64,000 nt of DNA. It comes from Limnanthes douglasii subsp. nivea. Its lineage: Eukaryota; Streptophyta; Magnoliopsida; Brassicales; Limnanthaceae. The number at the start of each line of letters is the position of its first letter. Within the stretch, counting starts at the first letter, position 1. A program made the position numbers and the translations under genes. The stretch is taken from NCBI GenBank assembly GCA_036936605.1, contig JAUPFV010000005.1, forward strand, positions 76,396,885 to 76,460,884, in the 5' to 3' direction. Of this stretch, positions 23,641-36,049 are shown in pieces. Below the pieces are notes generated by a model. That model searched no databases. It saw only the letters and a program-made list of their open reading frames with translations, and was not told the origin of the DNA.

Positions 23641-24342
23641 TTCTATGGTACAAATTAAAAAGAACCAGTTTCAACAATCTCTGATAATGACATATACTTC
23701 ACTTCCAACATAAATTCATTCATCTTATCATCCGAAAACTATCTCTTGACAAAGGGTACCGACCCATTTACCTCCAAGACCGAGGGTGAACTCACAAGTT
23801 ACAAATGTACAATATAGCTTCACACCAATGTCGAACAAGTAGGTCAAACCAATACATTTTACTGAATTAACAAAGTGTGTTGCTACAATATTCGACAAGG
23901 CTTGAATTCACGCACAATTTCATAAACCCACTCCAATACGAACTCATAGAGAAGGCAGAAGCATCAGATATTGTAAGTATCATGATGATGTCAAACATGA
24001 CACTAATGATTGTGCGGTGTTGAAAAAATAAATACAAGTATTAATTAAAAACATAAAATCGAAAATATTCGTTAAGAAACATTCTCAACGAGATTCGATG
24101 GCCATAGAATTCGTTACAGCTCCAAATCAAGATAATACTTTGATGATTTCGGAACCTATCAACTCGTTTAATTTTTCATCTGAACATGTTGATCTGATGC
24201 CGGGCAGGACTAAGTTATGTTGGTAGAGGAGCCAACTGCAAAATAAAATGTTAGTAAATTATGTGCTTTCTTTGTGGCATTATCAATTTCTGGGGGTGAT
24301 ACCGTTTCATGGACACCAAAATGATCACGAAAAAAGCATATC

Positions 24343-24942
24343 GTGAGCCTAGCAACTCAATTGGAAGCGAGCATCTCACCACACTTATATAGAAGCCCAT
24401 GTTCACTTCTCTGTTTTGAGGATGATGATATGAGAGAAGTGGTTGGCCCACATGAGAACGTTGTGGTAATTGTAGCAGTGATTGTCGAAGATGAGATACA
24501 AAGAATTCTGATAGATACTGGTAGCTCTACCAACATATTATTTATAACAACCTACGATCAAATGGAATCTTATCAAGTTATTCTTCATTCAGATCAAACA
24601 ATTGTGGGTTTTATCGGGGTGACTATTGAAGTAGTTGGGGAATTTGAAGGTATAATGGAGTTGGGTCGTGCACCGTTTAGAAAAGATGTGCCAGTGTTGT
24701 TTATTGTGGTGGATGCACCAACATCATGCAATGCAATATTTGGAAGGTCTTGGTTGTCTAGAATGCAAGTGGTGGCTTCGACTGATTATCAATGTTTGAA
24801 ATATGTCGTGGGAAACAATGTAGGAACGATAAAGAGCATTCAGAAAATAGAAAGAGAATATTACCGCCTTGGCCCCAAAATAGATAATAGAGGGCGACTC
24901 AAAGAAAATATATCAGTTAGTGGGGTTTTCTTTGGGGTCTGA
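24343..24942 (+). pseudogene. Retrotransposon aspartic protease region
   Basis: A 199-codon open stretch contains EIQRILIDTGSSTNILF, the active-site loop of retroviral-type aspartic proteases, near 24500-24550. It also has FGRSWLSRMQVVASTDYQCLK, typical of the segment between protease and RT in Tat-type polyproteins. The preceding CFEDDDMREVVGPHENVVV also fits. There is no real start codon requirement, since it is part of Gag-Pol. The frame ends where RT should begin, at a deletion or heavily decayed segment. Confidence 0.65.
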
Positions 24943-25089
24943 CCCTATAGAATATCTGAGAGCCTCGTATTTCTGGTCCCTCATGAGAATTTCGAGGACC
25001 ACGTTGTTACCGATGGAAATAGTTTAAAGATTGAGATAAAGTTGAGAGACTAATTCAGTTTCTTTCAACTGGCCGACAATTGCTTCCGA

Positions 25090-26024
25090 TGCCAAAAAGT
25101 TGGTTAAAAGGTGTGAAACTTTCCAAATATTTTCTAATATAATTCATGTACCACGAGTACCTCTTGAATAAATATCTGAAGCATTACCTTTTGATCGGTG
25201 GGGTATTGGCCTGGTCGCACCGTTACAGATGGCATATAGGGTTAGACAGACAATAGTAGTTGCAGTGGATTATTTTTCTAAGTGGGTGGAGGCTGAACTA
25301 TTGGTGAAAACAAAATCTAAAGATGCCGTTACTTATTTTCTCTAATATTTGTTGTCGTTTCGGTGTTCTAAGGAGAATCATGACGTACATTGTGCCATAA
25401 TTCGACAATAAATACAATAAGTTTTTTTACTCTTCTCGAGAAATATGATAATAATTTTCGACACCTTTTAACCCGCAAATAAACGACCAAATTGAAGTGA
25501 CTAATCGGATAATTCTTGATAGGCTCAAAAGGAATTTGGAAGGAAAACTAGAAAATGGCTAAATTGCTCACAAGAGGTCTTATGGGCATATCGAACCACC
25601 TTTAAATAGCAACTCAAGAATCCTCATTTGCGCTAGTCTATGGGATGGATGTTATAGTTCTATCCGAATCAGTTTTCCCATCGTACCCATTTAGTGAATA
25701 TTAGGAGAAGGGTAACAATAAGGGAAATCTTGATAAGTTAGATTTAATCAAGAAAAAAAAGACGAGCACGATGGAATTCTCTGCATTACAAAATTTTGAT
25801 GAGAAGCAGATACTGTCTACAGTTAGACGGCGACAAGGTACTAAGGAAAATGTTTTGTATACGGAGTAAAAATGGCTTGGTAAATTGGGACCTAACTGGG
25901 AAGGCCCGTACATGGTGATTGAGAAGTTGAAACCGGGGACATATCTGCTCAAAGATAAAGAAGGAAGAGATCCCCGTAAGTCGTTGAACATTAAACACCT
26001 TAAGTTATACTTGGAACAAATGTA
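25090..26024 (+). pseudogene. Retrotransposon integrase region
   Basis: Readable pieces in order: a remnant of the zinc-binding region (VKRCETFQIFSNIIHVPRVP), DRWGIGLVAP, IVVAVDYFSKWVEAE, WAYRTTF...FALVYGMD, WEGPYMVIEKLKPGTYLL and the C-terminal LNIKHLKLYLEQM ending at 26024. This is the Ty3/gypsy integrase order. Frameshifts and stops occur throughout. The equivalent C-terminus (LNIENLRLYLEWL) is seen on the minus strand at 40115, showing both elements belong to one lineage. Confidence 0.7.
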
Positions 26025-26169
26025 AAAGTTTATATATATATATGATTAAACTTGTGTAAAAATCGGTGACCCGCTCTTTCCTATCCTGGTGGCGCATGGA
26101 GGTTTTAACGAGGTGTCCTTATAGCCAATTTATATATAATATTTCTTTGGCATTTTAAAACAATTTTAA

Positions 26170-26375
26170 CAATAATTTATTTTTGGACCGGAAGGGTCTT
26201 CCAATGAATGTTGGTCAACAATCATTTATGTTTGGACCGGAAGGATCTTCCAACGAATGTTGGTCAACAATCATTTATTTTTTGACTGAAAGGGTCTTTC
26301 AACAAAAGTAGCAAACAATCATTTATTTATCAACCAGAAGGGTCTTCCAATAAAAATTGGTCAATAACAATATTT
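26170..26375. repeat. Tandem repeat, about 49-bp period, 4 units
   Basis: Units begin near 26183, 26232, 26282 and 26328 and share ggaccggaagggtcttccaa, aatgttggtcaacaatcatt. The array sits between integrase and the antisense ORF, as in the other two Tat elements. Confidence 0.8.
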
Positions 26376-26482
26376 TATTTCCTATATGATATTAAAAAGT
26401 TTATTAAGGCAAAGTTATCCGAAGAAAATCATTTCTACTGATAAAATATGCAAGGTACAAAAGGCCCCGATGATGCAAGGAC

Positions 26483-27270
26483 TTCACAAAAAATGCATAA
26501 AACACAACAAAGTTACAAAAAACATACAAAAGAAAAACAAAAAATTAACTAAGTTCTCCTTACCCTGAAGGGGCACACTTAGATCCATCTTCCGCCGAGG
26601 AAGACGAAGAACTTTCTGACACATCAGAACTTTCAGGTGATTCATCATCTTCCAAAGAAATGCCTCTGGGAGATACTTATCAGGTATAAGCTCCCAAAAG
26701 CTGCTTAAGTTTAAGCTTAGGAAGCATTCATGAAAATCTAACACAATAACGAACTTAACTTTAACATACTTATCCTCCAATTTTGAAATGCGGTCAACAA
26801 CATATTTTCGATGACAACATTCTTATACGCTTCAGCTTGGTCTCTAAGAGCTTTCTTGTCGGCATCATCTTTTGCCAAATCCTTAGCAGCCCGTTGGAAG
26901 TATTCTTTCGTCTTTTCATACCCTTTGTCAACAACTTTTGGAGGAGAAATCAGTATTATTAATTGTTCCATTACCCGAGGGGTGAAGTTTTCTTTTTCCT
27001 CCTTGTCATTATTTTCAACAACTAAGCGCTTACGTTTCTACTTAGGACGATGCTCTTTCGATGGCCTCTTGGAGCCATCTTCCTCTGCGGGATCAACCTC
27101 TTCGGCCTCAGGTTCGACATTGTCTTCCTCCTCAGACTCAGTCTTGATATTTTCCCTATCAACCATATATTTTTTAGGGATCCTGTGGCTCAGAGCCCTA
27201 ACTTTTGTTAGGTAAGTAAACAAGAACGTTGGTGGCCTCCAACCGTTCAAGTATGTCTTTTATGGGATCC
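26483..27270 (-). pseudogene. Antisense ORF of the Tat element, frameshifted
   Basis: On the minus strand: an acidic stretch (ENIKTESEEEDNVEPEAEEV), RKRLVVENNDKEEKEN, a charged helical region (YEKTKEYFQRAAKDLAKDDA, ALRDQAEAYKNVV), then FHECFLSLNLSSFWELIPDKYLP and, after a frameshift, a Ser/acidic tail (EDDESPESSDVSESSSSS). The last two parts parallel the C-terminus of the ORF at 3142-173. Several frameshifts and stops are present. Confidence 0.6.
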
Positions 27271-27280
27271 AAATTTATTG

Positions 27281-28000
27281 TATTTCTCGTTACATTCGTC
27301 GAAACTGTTAAAAACTGATTTCACATTAGGTATGTACTAATTTAAAATACAAATATGGATACCATATATGGCTACGAAAATTGACGAGTATAGTTTATAA
27401 TTAACAAATATTATATTGAATAAATATTAGATAAAATAGTGGTATTTCTCGTAAGAGTCTTCCAAACTCCTAAAACCCAATTTTACATCAACAAATTTAA
27501 AATTTATTTGAAATTTTTTATTTTGTACATAATAAAAAAATACATATATTAATACCATATATGATTATCACAAGTCTATTTTCTAATAAAAACATACATA
27601 GACACGATTATCGTATTTCTTGTAATAATCAGTGAAATTGTCACAAACAAATTTTATGTCAACATTTTCTAAATTTAATTTGAAATTTGATATGTAATAA
27701 TTAAAAATATATAAATATTCATACTATAGCTGACCAGTAAGGTTTACGGGTCTAGTTTCCAGTAAAAAAATAATATATTAAAAACAAATTATTAAACAAA
27801 ATTATTATATTTCTTGTACAACTCGTTAAATCTGTCAAAAACTAATTTTACAATAATAAATTTTAGATTAATTTGAAAATTAATTTTATACAATTAAAAA
27901 TATTGAAATATTGATATCATATATAGCTGCGAAGCTCTATGAGTATAGTTCTGATAAACAAAGTAGATATTAAACGAAAATTGTTAAATAAAGTTATGAT
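27281..28000. repeat. Satellite-like tandem array, units of about 162-194 bp
   Basis: The word tatttctYgt recurs at 27281, 27443, 27614 and 27808. Each is followed at similar spacing by 'aaact/aaatttg...', 'ataccatatat' and 'gtctagttt/gtatagttt' words. The four units are strongly diverged. No coding potential. Confidence 0.65.
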
Positions 28001-28014
28001 TTTTTCCGTAGCAT

Positions 28015-28520
28015 GAATACTATTATTTGTTATAGCACGAATGATTATATTATTCATAGGCGTATAACAGAAATAGTCATGTTATTCATGATTATATAAC
28101 TCGAATAATATTGTTGTTCATAGGTATCCAACATAAATAACAAAGATACTCATGTTATCCATGGTTGTATACCATGGTTAGTTTTATTGTTCACAAATAC
28201 GTAACATAAATAATTATGTTATTCATGGTTATATAATCTTGTTATTTATGGATGTATAACATGAATGGTCTTGTTATTTATAGTTGTATAACATGAATAA
28301 TCATGGTATATATGGTTGTGTAACTGAAATATTCATTTTATTCTTAGTTGTGTAACATGAATAATCATGTTGTTCGAATAATAATCATGTTATCCATGTA
28401 TGTATAACATGGATAGTCATGTTATTCACATTTGTATAATATGAATAATCTCGTGATTCGTGAGCGTATAACGAGAATCTGTGATTGTATGACATTAATA
28501 ATATTGTTATTCATATAGTG
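28015..28520. repeat. Minisatellite, about 33-bp unit, roughly 14 copies
   Basis: A degenerate unit close to aataatcatgttattcatgg + ttgtataacatg repeats across the segment. The unit is itself partly palindromic (CATGTTAT/ATAACATG), so each copy could fold. It immediately follows the satellite-like array. Confidence 0.75.
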
Positions 28521-30872
28521 TTTAATGATCGATTTTTTTTAAAACATGTCATTTTTATACAATTGAGTATAAATTAGAATTTATGTCAAATGTTTGTTAG
28601 GTTTGTAGAAAGATAAAACGGGTCACAAATACACAAATGTAAATAAAATAAGTCCAAATATGAATTTTCTACAAATCTATTATTAATTTGTAAACTTTAT
28701 GCATTAAAAGACCTAGAAATAGACACAAATTTACTTTGCGCATTTCTTTTTATTTAAAATCATAAACATAATGCAATCTCATAGGCTTTCATAATCATAT
28801 ATTCAAACATGATAAACATTTATTTATATAACTTATATACAAAAATGGTATCATGAACATTTTCGTTTGTAACAATAAACAAAACTTCAAACTTAATCAT
28901 TAAAAAAGAAAAAAAAATTAAAAATACATAAAATATTTTACTAAGTTATTCTTTACATGAATTATATAGAACATGTATGAAATATTCAAAACCAACTACC
29001 ATTCATCTAAATTTAATTTTTATATAAACGGTTATAAATATATAGTCCTTTTAAAAATAAAAATACATATTTTATATGTAGTATAGTTCAAACAAAAAAT
29101 CCGCAAATAAGTTAATAACATAATTTGACAATATTTTATTTTATTTCAACTTTTTTAATAAATGAAATGATCAATATAGCTTGAGCATGCATAGTCAACA
29201 TCACACATCGTACCAACTCCATAAGAGTGATTTGTGTTGGACTCATATTTTTAAGTCTAATATTATGTAGCTTAACGTCAGATTTGGAAAAACAGTCGTT
29301 ACCAACGTCTGTAGTAAGTCTAAATATTTTTATATTTCCATAAATATTCTACTCTACTTTTATGTTGTCCGCTATTATGTTATGTCTCCATTTTTTATCA
29401 AACAAAAAAACTACAAAAATATTTATTTTAAGGCGATATCCATGTTTATAAATATGTTGCAAGGCAATTTGATTAAATTTATTGTTAATGGTGATGGTAA
29501 TATGTGTGATTTATGTTGATAATATCCGACTCACCAAATTTTCGATGGTTTTCACCTCACCAAATACCATTTTCATATGCTTTTATTTAGATTGTTTCAC
29601 CATTTTCATATGCTTTTATTTAGATTGTTTGAAATCAATTCGTTTATCCAAAATATATATTATTTTGAATTATTAATATAATATTATATTTTTTATGTCT
29701 TGATATAAAAAATGAAATTGATAGAACCTATTAAATCGCTCAATAATTCTATAACAAACATAAAACAATGAATTATAGTAGATATAGATTTCGTAATACT
29801 CTTCTTATATCACCGTTGTTTATATGATTTCTCCAATCTCGTAGAATACGAATATAAAGAAATGATCTTTTCTACATGTATTTTCATATCACTTTATGGT
29901 TAACAATATTTAGGTAAGGGTAGATGAATCTATTAACCTAAGTCTCCAATTTATAAACAATGCAATTGGGTACAATGCAATTGGGTTGAACCTAATTGTA
30001 TCATCCTTTTACATATGGCTTTCTAATGACGCAGCGCAAAAATTAAATCTATCATTTTAATCCATGAACTTGCCACTTCAGCCTCAAATGTTAGATATTT
30101 GAACTCCCTCCTTCCCGGACAGGAAATTCAACCCACTTCCTACGCTTATACTTCCTATCATGAGTTATTTCCTATAATATCAATTCAAATTAATTACGGG
30201 AAAGTTCCGAAAAACCTTATTTTCGGTTTTAAAGTTTACCAAAAACTACATATATCATAAATTCTTTCAACAATACCCTTAAATCACAGGAACATAATTA
30301 ACAATCAGATATTTTTCCTTTCAAAACTCCATGTCTTTAAGTACTAACTAAAAAATATTCCAAAAACACATTTTTTTTTACATAGATGGAATATGATTTC
30401 TTTCTCAAGATTAATTTCGTAACCATGTTGCTAAAAAAAAATTAAACGCCCTAATATCATTCATCTGAAGTTCTGAACCTTCAATAAAAACTATAATTCC
30501 ACACCTGACCAGAAACGACGCCTCCTCGGATTTTTAGAACATTTTGTAAAGCCATTTTTCAAATACCCAACTGAAACATAGAATCCAATAGACATGCTCC
30601 AAATGTCTTCAATACAATTGCATCAGCGATTAATAACTGAATTTTATTGCTAACGGATGGTAGATGATAAGGCCTCACTTTTTCAAACGAACAACAATAA
30701 CAATTCAAGAGTAAAGAAACTCGTTTCTTAGAAGAAATCAGATTAATTACCTTGAGTTTATCTGGAACTCTAAACCTGACAGAATTCAAGTCTCTATATG
30801 GACCAAATATAGACCCCTGTCATCTATGGAGGAGAAAATAATCATCAGACAATCTCCTTCCATTTAACATAA
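28521..30872. other. AT-rich intergenic stretch
   Basis: I see no supported gene. A 32-bp direct duplication (ccattttcatatgcttttat...) lies at 29568-29598 and 29600-29630. The last 300 bp are probably 3' UTR and downstream sequence of the PPR gene. Confidence 0.55.
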
Positions 30873-32768
30873 TTATGCTGTTACCTGCTGCTCAACAACG
30901 ACATTGCTTTTAGTTTCTGTTTCATTTATAGTCGCAGTTTTTGCAGATTCTTCTTCAACATCGGCCTCGGGGACTGTAGAGTCGGACTCAGATTCCTTGT
31001 TACCAAACAGTTTTGATGGAATCAAAGAAGAAACTGCAGCTCTAGTACTCCTTTTGGCTGCCTCAGCAGCTTCGGCCTCCTTAGCCTTAGCTTCAGCCTT
31101 CTGTCTTTCCTTCTCTTCCATAAGTTGCGTCAATTCTTCTTCTCTCCCTTCGTTTCGCAATTCATCTTTCACAAACTCCTGCAATTCCTCACTAAATTCA
31201 ACGGCCTCGTCATCCAGCATTCCATCAACTATTTTAAGCACCTCATCGAGTCTCCCGGCTTCGCTCAGTGCCTTCATTATGAACTTGTAACTCGCATCAT
31301 CCATCTTAAGCTTACTAAACATCAAATCGAAAAAAGTTTTGGCTTCGTCAATTTTCTCCACTTCTACCAGGTGGCTAACCAATTTATTATACAATTCCAA
31401 GTTAGGCCTTAATCCAGATTCAACCATCTTTGTAAAGTATGATGCCCCGTCATCAGTCCTGTTCTCTTCAAAACAAGTATCCATCAACATACCAAATGTA
31501 TACTCATCAGGGCTTACTCCTTTCTCACTCATGTCACCAAACATCTCCTCGGCCTCCACGAGTTTTCCGTTTTTGCAAAGTTGATTCATCAAGTTGTTGA
31601 ACGACAGTGTATCCGGGCTACACCTGTAGTTACCCATTTCTTTGAAAGTATCAATTGCATTTGAAAACTGTGATTCAGCACAATACCCGTCAACCATCAC
31701 ATTAAAAGTCCCCAAATTTACTGATAACTGTGTAGGCGGGTTATGCTCCTTCTTTATAGTATTGAACAGTTTTAAAGCTTCCTCAAATTTACCATTCTTG
31801 CTCAATGCATCAAGTACGTAATTATACGCAACAGCGTTCATCCTGACAACCGAATCAGCCCCGACAGCCTCCTCATAATAGTCCATTGCTTCTTTTTCCA
31901 TTCCCTTCATGAAATACCCTTTCATCAGATTCCCATACAAGACCCCATCCTTCACAACACAACCTGACTTCTCATTTAACTCCTCGTAGAGCTTAAAAAC
32001 ACCATCAGCATCAGAATTCCTTAAATGACCTATCATCAAATAGCTATACACAACAGGATCGGCTGCAAAATCCTTAACCACCATTTCCTCTTTTAACTCC
32101 ATAGCCTTATCAAGTTTCCCATTATCCACCAAACCCTTAATCAAAATTCTATAGGTAGTAGGGGCCGGATTAAATGGGGCATTATTAATCAACTGTTTGT
32201 AATGTTCAAGTGCAGTGTCTGGCTTTCTACAGTCAAGATAAGTTTGAAAAATCAAATTGTATGTGATGATATTTGGAGCTATACCTGCCTGAGTTATAAA
32301 CCGATGGAGCGAAAGCAAATCGGTGTATTTTGATTGTCGGAGCTGAGCCGTGAGCACGGCGTTCACAGTGTAAATTGTCGGCCGGCAGTTGGAATAGACA
32401 GAGTGACGAGTGTAAAGCGCAGCTTCTTCAAGATCATTCTGCCGAATGAGAACTAAAATCTTGTTATGGAGATTGAGTCGATTACCAGAGAGAGACGATA
32501 CCGGTTCGGGTAGTTTCGGGGCGTTAGGGTTTTGAATCGGTTTAGGCGAAGGGTACTGCTGCTGTTGTTGGTTGCGGTTAAGCGCATTGAGCGGTGGTTC
32601 CATCCGGAGGCGGCGCTTTCGACGACGGCGCTCGGCAGCGGCCTCCTCCGGCGTGGCGAATGAGAGACATCGGACGACTGCGTACAAGGACGGTGTTTTT
32701 TCAGCATACCAGTAGGGTTTAGCTAGGGATTTGAGGTGTCCGAGGAAGGTTAATTTGGAAAGAGCCAT
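30873..32768 (-). CDS. P-class pentatricopeptide repeat protein, NUWA/EMB1796-like
   Basis: An intact intronless 631-codon gene. Residues 1-35 are basic and hydroxylated (organellar targeting type), followed by [20 protein letters not shown], which I associate with the Arabidopsis At3g49240 (NUWA/EMB1796) family. About ten 35-residue PPR motifs run from roughly residue 165 to 520 (for example [10 protein letters not shown].., [40 protein letters not shown]). A charged coiled coil ([31 protein letters not shown]) and an acidic tail end the protein. NUWA is known as a non-DYW partner in organellar RNA-editing complexes; a similar role here is inference. No E or DYW domain is present. The start is chosen for the targeting peptide and full family length. 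A telo-box-like tagggttt lies about 60 bp upstream. Confidence 0.85.
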   Translation of the reverse strand: MALSKLTFLGHLKSLAKPYWYAEKTPSLYAVVRCLSFATPEEAAAERRRRKRRLRMEPPLNALNRNQQQQQYPSPKPIQNPNAPKLPEPVSSLSGNRLNLHNKILVLIRQNDLEEAALYTRHSVYSNCRPTIYTVNAVLTAQLRQSKYTDLLSLHRFITQAGIAPNIITYNLIFQTYLDCRKPDTALEHYKQLINNAPFNPAPTTYRILIKGLVDNGKLDKAMELKEEMVVKDFAADPVVYSYLMIGHLRNSDADGVFKLYEELNEKSGCVVKDGVLYGNLMKGYFMKGMEKEAMDYYEEAVGADSVVRMNAVAYNYVLDALSKNGKFEEALKLFNTIKKEHNPPTQLSVNLGTFNVMVDGYCAESQFSNAIDTFKEMGNYRCSPDTLSFNNLMNQLCKNGKLVEAEEMFGDMSEKGVSPDEYTFGMLMDTCFEENRTDDGASYFTKMVESGLRPNLELYNKLVSHLVEVEKIDEAKTFFDLMFSKLKMDDASYKFIMKALSEAGRLDEVLKIVDGMLDDEAVEFSEELQEFVKDELRNEGREEELTQLMEEKERQKAEAKAKEAEAAEAAKRSTRAAVSSLIPSKLFGNKESESDSTVPEADVEEESAKTATINETETKSNVVVEQQVTA

Positions 32769-33880
32769 GATCGCTGGTTTTCAGGGAAGATGGTAACACC
32801 GACTGTCAGAAATGGGGTTTTGGGTGAAGATAGGGTTTTAGATGACGAAGGAGCTTGTCTGGAAATAGGTTTTACTATAGTCTAGAGCGCGACGATGCTA
32901 TAATAATATATATAATTATATATATTTGGATCAGGCTATATACACACAAAAAAAATTGAGTTTATGGTATTCTGACAATTTTTTTAAATGAAGATATTTT
33001 TGTAAGCGTACTTTTTAGATTTAATTTTTTAATTTTTTTTTTAACTAATATTTTAAATTTAATTAATTTCTTAAAAAAATTTGTTGTTTTAATTAATATA
33101 TACTTAATTTTTAGCTTATATAGCTTTGCTACTCATTTTGTACAGATTAAGTAAACTACATTTGTATAGTTTACAGGCTACTAACTTGTGTAACCTATCT
33201 TCTTCATCCTCTCTTTCAAGCTTCTCTCTCCTTACATTTCCTTCTTTAGCGAGCCTTTTACCTTTCATCCCCTTGCTGCCTTGTATTGTAATCTACTCCA
33301 TCTTTTGCTCCTGTCCTGCAAAAACAAAAACCATGAATGGTTTATATATAATTAATATATACTTAAGGATGATAATAACTTTAATTTATGTGTTAATTGT
33401 TTATATAATTTTTTGTTACTAATTTTAATTTTTTTTTGTTATTTTAGGTATTAGATCGAGCAGTCTCTTCTGTTCGAAGACTGTTTTTTCATTTTTTTTA
33501 AATATTTATGTATATAATTTATATTTTTAATTTAATTATTTATTAACAAACTAATTGAATTTTAATTAATGTGATTTTTTTAATTAAATTTTAACTTAAT
33601 TGATTATTTATCCTCGTAAAAATATCATAAAAATAAATAAATAATGTTCTAAGTTTAAAAACAAATAGACACTAATTAATAAAATCTCATAATAACTTTT
33701 ATAAATATATATTAAGATAGTTTTCCAGTTTTTTTTAAATATATATGTATATAATTTATATTTTTAATTTAATTATTTATTAATTTGAAATTTAATTAAT
33801 GTAATTTTTTAAATTGAATATTCGTAAAAATATCATAAAAATATGAGTAAATACAATCAATAAAGGCCAAAACTATTTCC
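32769..33880. other. Upstream region of the PPR gene and AT-rich spacer
   Basis: The first about 130 bp are the likely 5' UTR/promoter of the PPR gene. The rest is very AT-rich, with near-duplicate segments (tttttttaaatatttatgta at about 33494 and 33733, followed by tataatttatatttttaatt). No gene is supported. Confidence 0.55.
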
Positions 33881-34481
33881 TCCATGTTATTTTTTATTTC
33901 CTCCATCATTTGAAAAATCCTCCATGATGTTATTTCCTCCATAAATGAAGTTATAAAATTGCATTTTTACCCATTTTTTCTTGACAAAACCATTACCCTA
34001 ACATACCTATTCTATTCAGTACAACAATACCCATTCTTCACCCTAGAGAACTACCTTACAAAGAAGAAAACCCATTTTTCACTTATCACTACCTTACAAC
34101 AGCTGATTCGAAGATAGAGAAAGCTTGGAGAAAGAAATTCTAGGTTCTTCCCCATTATCACTACCTTACAAAACAAATTCCGAGAGAGAAGCCGAAGGTA
34201 TATTTCTTCATTTTCTTTGCTTCTTCATTTTTCGATTAGGGTTTGTAGTTAGATTTTGTTGTTCGATTTCGATTAGGGTTTGAAGTTAGATTTCTATGTT
34301 AGATTCGATTAGGGTTGGTAGTTAGATTTTGTTGTTCGATTTCGATTAGGGTTTGAAGTTAGATTTCTATGTTAGATTCGATTAGGGTTTCATTTGGGGT
34401 TTGATTTCATTGTTATAATCGATTAAGGTTTGATCTTGGGTTCGCCTTGGGATATCCTACTGTTCTGAATTTTTTTTTGCC
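33881..34481 (+). other. UTR/promoter-like DNA of unknown origin
   Basis: It contains several tatttcctccat words (33888-33942), repeated 'actaccttacaa' and 'gaga' segments, and AG-rich 5'-UTR-like sequence ending in gaagccgaaggtatatttc. This looks like the end of a DNA transposon or a gene 5' region. It may belong with the MuDR-type transposase tail at 36.1-37.1 kb, with the copia fragment inserted between them. Confidence 0.35.
34233..34385. repeat. 73-bp tandem duplication with 36/37-bp subunits
   Basis: cgattagggtt begins at 34233, 34270, 34306, 34343 and 34379. Spacings alternate 37/36, so a 73-bp unit occurs twice, itself built from two related halves. ttagggttt resembles a telomere-type/telo-box word, but the unit is not a telomere repeat. 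Confidence 0.85.
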
Positions 34482-35336
34482 CGCTGAGCATGTGATTCTT
34501 GGTATGGAGATTATCAGGAACAGAAGTGTAGGATCATTACACTTGTCTCAACGAAGCTATATTGAGAAAGTGTTACAACGATTCAACATGTTTGATGTTA
34601 AAGAAGTTAGCATTCCGTTTGCTACTCATTTCAAGTTGTCTACCGTAGGAGCGACCAAGGACGATGCTGAGTTGGAAAAAATATCGAAGGTTCCATATGC
34701 AAGTGTAGTTGGTAGTATCATGTATGCTATGGTGTGCACACATCCTGATGTTTCACATGCGGTTAGTGTAGTTAGCATGTACATGGGATGTCCTGGGAAA
34801 GAACACTGGCAGGCAGTGAAAGGGATACTTCGGTATCTTAAGAATACTGTGAACGTTGGCTTAACTTTTAACAAGACCGATATTGGTGAATCGTTGAATG
34901 ATGTTGCATGATCATTGGTTGGTTTTGTTGATTCTGATTTTGCAGGTGATATGGATAAAAGAAGATCTCTGACATGATATGTACTTACTCTAGCTGGGAG
35001 TGTAATTAGTTGGAAAGAACAGTTGCAAGCTACTATAGCTTTGTCTACAACAGAGGCAGAGTACATGGCGGTAACAGAAGCAGTTAAAGAGGAAATATGG
35101 TTGCAAGGTTTGGTGGTAGATTTGGGTTTGGATAGGACTAATACAAAAGTGTTTTGTGACAGTCAAAACACCCATGAGCGTACAAAGCACATAGATGTGA
35201 GGTATCATTTTATTTGTGATATAATATCAAAGAGAATTGTTGATGTGAAGAAAGTGTTTACACACGATAATCCAGCAGATATAATGACCAAGGCAGTATC
35301 AGTTTGAAAGTTTAGGGAATGCCTAAATTGGATTGA
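34482..35336 (+). pseudogene. Ty1/copia pol fragment (end of RT, RNase H)
   Basis: Readable in one frame: HVILGMEIIRNRSVGSLHLS, YIEKVLQRFNM, VGSIMYAMVCTHPDVSHAVS, FVDSDFAGDMDKRRSLT, ISWKEQLQATIALSTTEAEY, CDSQN, THERTKHIDVRYHFI and DNPADIMTKAVSV. The order is that of copia RT C-terminus and RNase H. Two TGA stops (34909-34911 and near 34975) interrupt it. About ten residues normally found between CDSQ and the H-x-R-TKHID motif are missing. The left edge is abrupt, with no RT active site and no matching LTR pair. Confidence 0.8.
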
Positions 35337-36049
35337 TGTTCGCAGTATATAGTGAATCTCTTAGGGGCATTTGGTGAGTCAGAAGAAGATAAGTTTCTTT
35401 GTTGATAGTGAAGAAAGAATATTCTCCTCAAGGGAATTTTTTTTTGTGAATGAGTCGAATAATGCCTTGACAGTGTACCGTGTTTGGCGGATCAGTTTTG
35501 TGTCATTGACAGTAAGCTATAATACAATGGATGGTTTTCTTATTACTAGGACTACACAAAACACAATCTGAAATCCTAATATTTTCTATCATAGTGAAAC
35601 TGATTCAGATTGGAACGCAAAAGAAGCTAGATAGAGGGATTAACCCTCATTTTATTAATCAAAACAACTCCCCAAATAATGTAAAGAAGATATGTTTATA
35701 TAAGGGTTCAATTGAAACCCTAAAACCAAAAATAAGAAAATTACAAAAATATCCTAAAGTATTAAAAACTCGAAATAAGCTCATAGATGAGCCCAAATGC
35801 CCAAAAATCCCATAGTTCACGAGTGAAGATCGTGACTTGCATTCGTGCCGTCGTTTCCTTTGAAACAAGGTGCTGTGGGTCAAAATCAAACACCGGAGCT
35901 CCCAACTGTCAATTCACCATATTCTTCGGGTGATCGCCAGTCTTCATAAAGTCTAGCGCTAAAATGTCTGCATCAGAAACTATTTTCTCTGGTGGCACCC
36001 GTTGACGTAGACAATTGTCAAACCACGTTAAATCCTGTATTCATTTCAG
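35337..36049. other. Flank of the copia fragment, unassigned
   Basis: Includes 3'-end-like copia sequence to about 35600 and a minus-strand open stretch (35889-35659) that I cannot identify. The segment 35860-36010 has coding-like composition in both strands but no recognisable domain. Confidence 0.4.

Larger units (their letters stand above)
21891..27270 (+). mobile_element. Tat-type Ty3/gypsy element, deletion derivative lacking RT-RNase H
   Basis: The order on the + strand is 5' LTR (21891-22263), primer-binding site, gag, protease, integrase, tandem repeats (26170-26375), then an antisense ORF (27270-26483). Reverse transcriptase and RNase H, which should lie between protease and integrase, are absent. 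No 3' LTR or polypurine tract is found after the antisense ORF; satellite-like arrays follow instead. All frames are interrupted. Confidence 0.75.

Noticed and set aside
28015..28520. CRISPR-like array of short repeats
   Set aside because: The DNA is a plant nuclear genome, units are degenerate and there are no unique spacers of fixed length; it is a minisatellite.
30559..30789. 76-codon minus-strand frame behind the PPR gene
   Set aside because: It falls in the probable 3' untranslated region, with no conserved feature.
30904..31584. Plus-strand open frames opposite the PPR gene
   Set aside because: Shadows of the intact 631-codon gene on the other strand; Ser/Ala-rich composition follows from its codons.
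34233..34385. Telomere-like ttagggttt repeats
   Set aside because: The words sit in a 73-bp duplication and do not form head-to-tail TTTAGGG units.
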